From Trichuris trichiura (taxonomy: Eukaryota; Nematoda; Enoplea; Trichinellida; Trichuridae): a stretch of 64,000 nucleotides of DNA. Positions 59,801 through 64,000 of this stretch are shown piece after piece; the first letter of the stretch is position 1, and each line of letters starts with the position of its first letter. Where the stretch lies: contig JBAJFE010000004.1 of NCBI GenBank assembly GCA_037903355.1, positions 2,108,001 through 2,172,000 on the forward strand. Reading direction: 5' to 3'. The notes beneath the pieces were generated by a model. It was not told the DNA's origin. It made no database searches and worked only from the letters and a program-made list of their open reading frames with translations. The translations under genes were made by a program, and so were the position numbers.

Positions 59801-62800
59801 CAACTATTAGTGAGATAAGTATTAGTACATGAGCTTATTGCGCAGCTTACGTCGATGCTCGTGTACAATAATACATTAAAAGCGCCTAGAAAAACTGCCG
59901 GGAAGCTTCCGTTACTCAATTCTCAAAAAAGATGCATACTGTAAAATTATACTTGAAAATCATGTAACAGCTCTCCATCTATTGCCACGGAGGTAATTTA
60001 AATCTGTGCTTAAAAATAGAACAGCAAAAACTGACAAAAAATGCCATAGTATTTCGAGCGGCCTATCTGCGTCTATGTTGACCTTTGCGCCTTAAAGAAA
60101 CTAAATTCCGACTGGTTAGAAAATATCAGCTGCTATAAATAAAGAGGTCATACGCATTTCATGAGCGGAAAAGTATCAATATAAGCAACTGCCAAGCGTT
60201 AATAGCTCATTGGTGTTGCATTTGCTGGCGGGAAAGGTTAAGATTTGCTCCGCCTGTTGGGTAGTACAAATGCTATTTAGATGGTTGACTATCGCTTCGT
60301 TTTGTTGAAATACCAATATGCTATGCGCAATAAAAGAAACATAACGAAGGCGATATGCTCAGCGTGCCTTCCTCGCGTATGCACATTATTCTGCAGGTTC
60401 AACAGGTCTCCAAATGCCTAGAAAAGTAATTATTCGATTTCTACAATCTCATGGCTTTGAGCAGAGTTCGTAAATGCCTATCCTGTCAATGTCACTTCGA
60501 ATTCTTCGCCGGTTGTGGAAGTGATAAGTTGTCAAGCGAACACTAAGCGCACCTACGAGCCCTGAACAAAGAAAGCATCGCTAACGTGTACAGCAAACAA
60601 TGGTGACTAAGCGCACCGGAATGCCAACAACGTAGCATCGATATTGATAGAAGAGCAACGGGATGAAAAATAGCTTGCATATTAACGCCATTTCAGAGTC
60701 AAGAAAAAGCGTATACCTAATTTAAATATTTAAATACGAACGCTGGGGGCAAAAAGGGTATTTCAGTTGCGACAGTCGCGCTAAACCTGGCGACTCCTCA
60801 GGAGACAAACTGTAAACTACGCTGTAAGCATCATCGCGTCTTAGCTGATAACCATACGGAAATCTTAGCTTCCTTAAGCTGAGGAGGAATTTCTTCGAAC
60901 AAAAGAAGATAAGCACTTTTTCAAACCGCGCCACGTCTTACCGTCCGCTTGGCGCTAAGGTCAACGGAAAGCTTGTCAATAAAAAAATGGACGCAAACGT
61001 GACAACCGCCCGATCGTAAGCGACAGTCGTATTTTAGTTTATTGCACCTAGCGCGGGAAGGTTGCCTTCCGAAGTGGAAATATCGACAAACCTGACAAGC
61101 AGCGCCGCGATACGGTCTCGTTGTAAATTAGCATGTAGGCAATTCCATCCATCCAACGATGTCCTGCAACGCGAAGCGGATTGCGGCTTTCCTGAAGCTC
61201 TTACAACAACGGCAATGTGGTGCGCCTCGCGGACGCTTAACGGCTGTTCGAGAATGTGTTTAACAAAAGCAGTATGCTTTTATAAAGCTATTGCGGAATC
61301 CATTGCAAATACGCTTTTGACGAATCAAACACTCGTTTAAACAAACGATGCTTTCCCTATTTTGTTCACTGCTGGAAGGGTCCCACCTACGCGGCTGTGC
61401 TGCCTAGCACTTTAGGATGAAAAGGTTGGAATGTTCGCAGACGCCTTTGATAGCATGGGAAGATGTACGAAAAGTCAACATAATCAAAGCTGATTCATAA
61501 AAGGCAGTCAAGCACTCTCTATTGCTTCTTTTTTAAACGAAGTGTGTCAAATACCCATGAAAACTGACTTTGCCTTTCCTAGGCTTAAGCGACAGGCCTG
61601 GTGAGCCATTTCGCTTCCAACCCACGAGAAGTACGGCTTGGTCGTTTCTTTTCAAGCTCGTTACGTCATCGCCTGTCTGTCGCGTCCAATAAGGAGAATG
61701 ACCATTGAATATCGAAGGACAACAGTGCACAAATGGCACTAGAGCTTCTCTAAGGCGTGCATATTTGCCCACAGATTATCGCAGCTTGGAGTGCTCTGAC
61801 AGTGCTGAGGTCGACACCGACAGTTGCCAAATATTGACAATGACCAAGCCCGCGTGTCCTTAGGAAGGAAATTACCTACTAAGGAAGACAATGCTATACG
61901 AACGGCACACCTGTCGAGGTACTAAGACGTCGCAAGATGACGCAGCCTTTCCAAAAGTAGCAAACGCCATCTGCGAACAGCGTGAAGTTATTGTGACAAT
62001 ATGCAGGCGTCGACTAGGCTAAGCTTCTCGTCATCAAAGGTACCTACCCGTAAAACAGAAACAAAACAATAGTGTTTGAAACCCGTTCGCCAATTTGAAT
62101 ACGCGTTCTAACGATTGGCCAAAAAAGGTAAAAATCAATAGTTCAATTTTAGATGGTGCAAGAAAAAAACTGCACGCCACCCTTCAGGGCTTAATGCTTT
62201 TTGCAACCGCTCAAGCGAACGCTGCTCACTGTGAATGAATCTCTTAACTAAGCTTCCTCAACCTATTCGCGTTATCACCTTCGCTTACATGCACGACGAA
62301 TCAAAAAATAAATTTACATATGCATGTCCTAAAGAAAGACCCGCGAGCGATCGTTACTATAAGAAGATTCTTCGAATATTTCAAATTCCGCAGCGAAGCG
62401 TACATTATTCTCACGTCTGGCAAAAAGACAGCTATTTGTAGCCTTAGGGAATTTTTAAACCTCATCTATTACGCGTTTCCGCTTCAAACCGAGTTGAGTG
62501 CGGCAGGCGGTCGTTTGACGAAACGAAGTTTTCACTACCGGAATTTATTTAAGAATTAAACGTTAGTTTTCTTCTTTGTAAGTTTACGATGATCGGCGAC
62601 GACAAAACCCTGCAAATACGAACGCTTGAATGCTTGAACGCACGCATGGGCTACAGTATGCCAACAAAAATTGATTAGCAGGTTGCGTAATACTAGACCT
62701 TCGCAGGGGAAGATGAACTCTTAGCGCTTCTCCAGCTGGAATGAGTACTATTCGCTCAATTACCCCGAAATTAGCCACCGTTCGAAAATTAGAGCAGTGC

Positions 62801-64000
62801 GCACGTGCGTATCGGCTGTTCGACGGGTTAAGCCTTCTGAGCGCTCGTAGGAGCCAACGTTCGCATGACAGGCGACACATTGAACTGACAGAGGGAAAGA
62901 CGAGACCTGAATCATCGTTTGTCATAGTAACAGTTCGAAATGGCATTAAATTAGTTTACGACGGGTAAGCATGTCATCGAACAAACGCCTTCTCGCAATA
63001 CGCGGTCCTTTTGATGCCGCGGCGAAGTGCGGACACTGCGGCGCTTCCTATCGGCCAGTCCTAATGCTTCATCAATCAACCATTTTCCAATGGGCGCTAT
63101 TGTCCGTCTGCTCGGCGCGCAATTGTGGCAAAGGTCGAGGCAACAACGAGACGGCACCGCTTTCAACAAAGCGACAGTGTTGGCCCAATAGGTCAATGGC
63201 TAACTAGCCTCGTATTGCCAAGTTGGTTTACAACAAATGATGATCACTTTCGGCAAACGACCGAACGCGCCCTTAACCTCTAATCGGCTGTCCGCTTAGA
63301 ATCGATAGAGAGATAACGCGGACGGAAAATTTGAATTCAAATATAAAATTCAAATAAATTTGCATATCACCGCCCCCTCTTCGTCTGATTGGCTAATATT
63401 AAGAATAGAAAGTAATTGTCAGCTTCTTACCAAGGTTGGTGCGCATAAGGTGCAACGCGGCGCAGGCGATTTCGAATTCCATGCGGATGCTGGACGAATT
63501 GGCCGAGGTAGGAGAGGAACCCAACGAGTCGGACGAGAAATAGCAGTTTGGCAACGACTGCGCCTCGTACAGCAGAATGGCGCTCAACGCTTGCAGCTCC
63601 AATGGTCTTTCGTGGTCTGCGTGGTGGAATTCGCTCAGCCCGGAGGACGCCATCTTGCACAATGAAACGGAGCGACATCCGCTCAGTGTCCTTTGCCTAT
63701 TCGCCTTCTGGTTGGCACATGGTGACAAGGCGCAGTGTACCGGAGGAGCTTCGGGCAAAAAGAATTGGTCCGGAGACGATGGTGAACTGGAACCGGTAAT
63801 GAGCAGACTGGAAGCGCTTGCATGCCTCCTCGCCACGGGCGGCAAGCCGCTCCCATTTACCAAGTAAGCAATGGAGTCAACGGACTTGTACTTCACTTCC
63901 CGATCGACATGGCCGGCAGACGACCTCTTCTCCTCCTCCACTTCCCTTTTCCACTGGTTCCTCTTTCTGGGCGCCGGTTTGGGCACCTGACCAATTGCCA
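47853..64000 (-). CDS. RhoGAP-START protein of the DLC1/STARD13/crossveinless-c family, 5' end at or beyond window edge
   Basis: Exons joined: 63986 or beyond-63431, 57319-56940, 54293-53139, 53029-52949, 51858-51816, 51298-51124, 50004-49760, 49698-49489, 49456-49331, 49267-49137, 49050-48859, 48799-48450, 48396-48271, 48219-48037 and 47970-47853. Phases fit throughout: 4,071 nt, about 1,356 residues. The first 860 or so residues are Ser-rich linker. The RhoGAP domain (about 880-1098) has VGVFRKSGVRSRI with the catalytic Arg, then DVADVIKLYFRELPEPLLT, LLPDENCQVLYALVHLLN and NLAICFAPTLF. The START domain (about 1100-1356) has KMWRCWTEVQAPPKEVLFR, YVIEPAGRGRSRLTHISRID and the end GPETNL, almost as in human DLC1. 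The family inactivates RhoA at adhesions. No SAM domain is in view; it may lie upstream. Exons 1-6 rest mainly on splice sites and phase, exons 7-15 on clear homology. Confidence 0.88.
50774..50796. repeat. Perfect 11-bp inverted repeat
   Basis: TTCGGGATTCG, one base (C), CGAATCCCGAA. Lies in an intron of the RhoGAP-START gene. It could be a dimeric protein-binding site or chance; it has no T-run and is not a terminator. Confidence 0.8.
57320..63430. other. Long intron of the RhoGAP-START gene
   Basis: About 6.1 kb between the first two exons in view. I recognise no other gene. One good minus-strand donor (GAAAG/GTAAGC at about 58490) follows an 89-codon open stretch without an ATG, and could mark an alternative first exon or 5' UTR exon. 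Overall base composition here is more GC-rich than in 16-31 kb. Confidence 0.45.

Overview
This window is nuclear DNA from an animal. Coding sequence is broken by many short GT-AG introns, mostly 44-110 nt, and the recognisable proteins are conserved metazoan housekeeping and signalling genes. Compact introns, a MOLO1-type protein (a family best known from nematodes) and Penelope-like retroelements suggest a nematode, perhaps an early-branching (Dorylaimia, whipworm-like) one. The species is inference. Exon borders below were found by hand from splice sites, reading phase and remembered family sequences; no search was run.

Left part (1-16 kb). After a gene-free stretch come UBL3 (3822-8396, +, with a 3.6 kb intron), ETFB (10215-11802, +), SSR2/TRAP-beta (12177-12817, +), a two-LIM-domain protein (13173-13897, -) and a MOLO1-like membrane protein (14562-15799, -), next to an ATT microsatellite. 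16-24.4 kb is gene-poor and holds decayed mobile elements, two weak exon candidates, a Penelope fragment and a 620-bp inverted-repeat structure with another Penelope-related core.

Middle part (24.4-47 kb). BRIX1 (-), CDK2AP1 (+), TRNT1 (-, eight exons), HSPA13/STCH (+), eRF1/ETF1 (-, seven exons), a dynein light chain (+) and mitochondrial HSPE1/Cpn10 (+). HSPA13 has a 5.8 kb fourth intron. It contains a complete intronless RSU1 gene on the same strand, a full-length antisense Penelope-like element with a 13-bp target-site duplication, a foldback element and a MITE. A 140-bp hAT-type MITE with a perfect 8-bp duplication lies at 28.8 kb.

Right part (47.8-64 kb). One minus-strand gene fills this part: a DLC1/STARD13/crossveinless-c type RhoGAP-START protein. 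Fifteen exons join in a continuous reading phase (about 1,356 codons in view), and the 5' end lies at or beyond the window edge.

The genes do not form one pathway. They are independent functions: protein synthesis and its termination, tRNA CCA addition, ribosome assembly, ER translocation and chaperones, mitochondrial electron transfer and folding, adhesion and Rho signalling. The most unusual features are the nested RSU1 gene and the set of Penelope copies sharing a hammerhead-like RNA motif.
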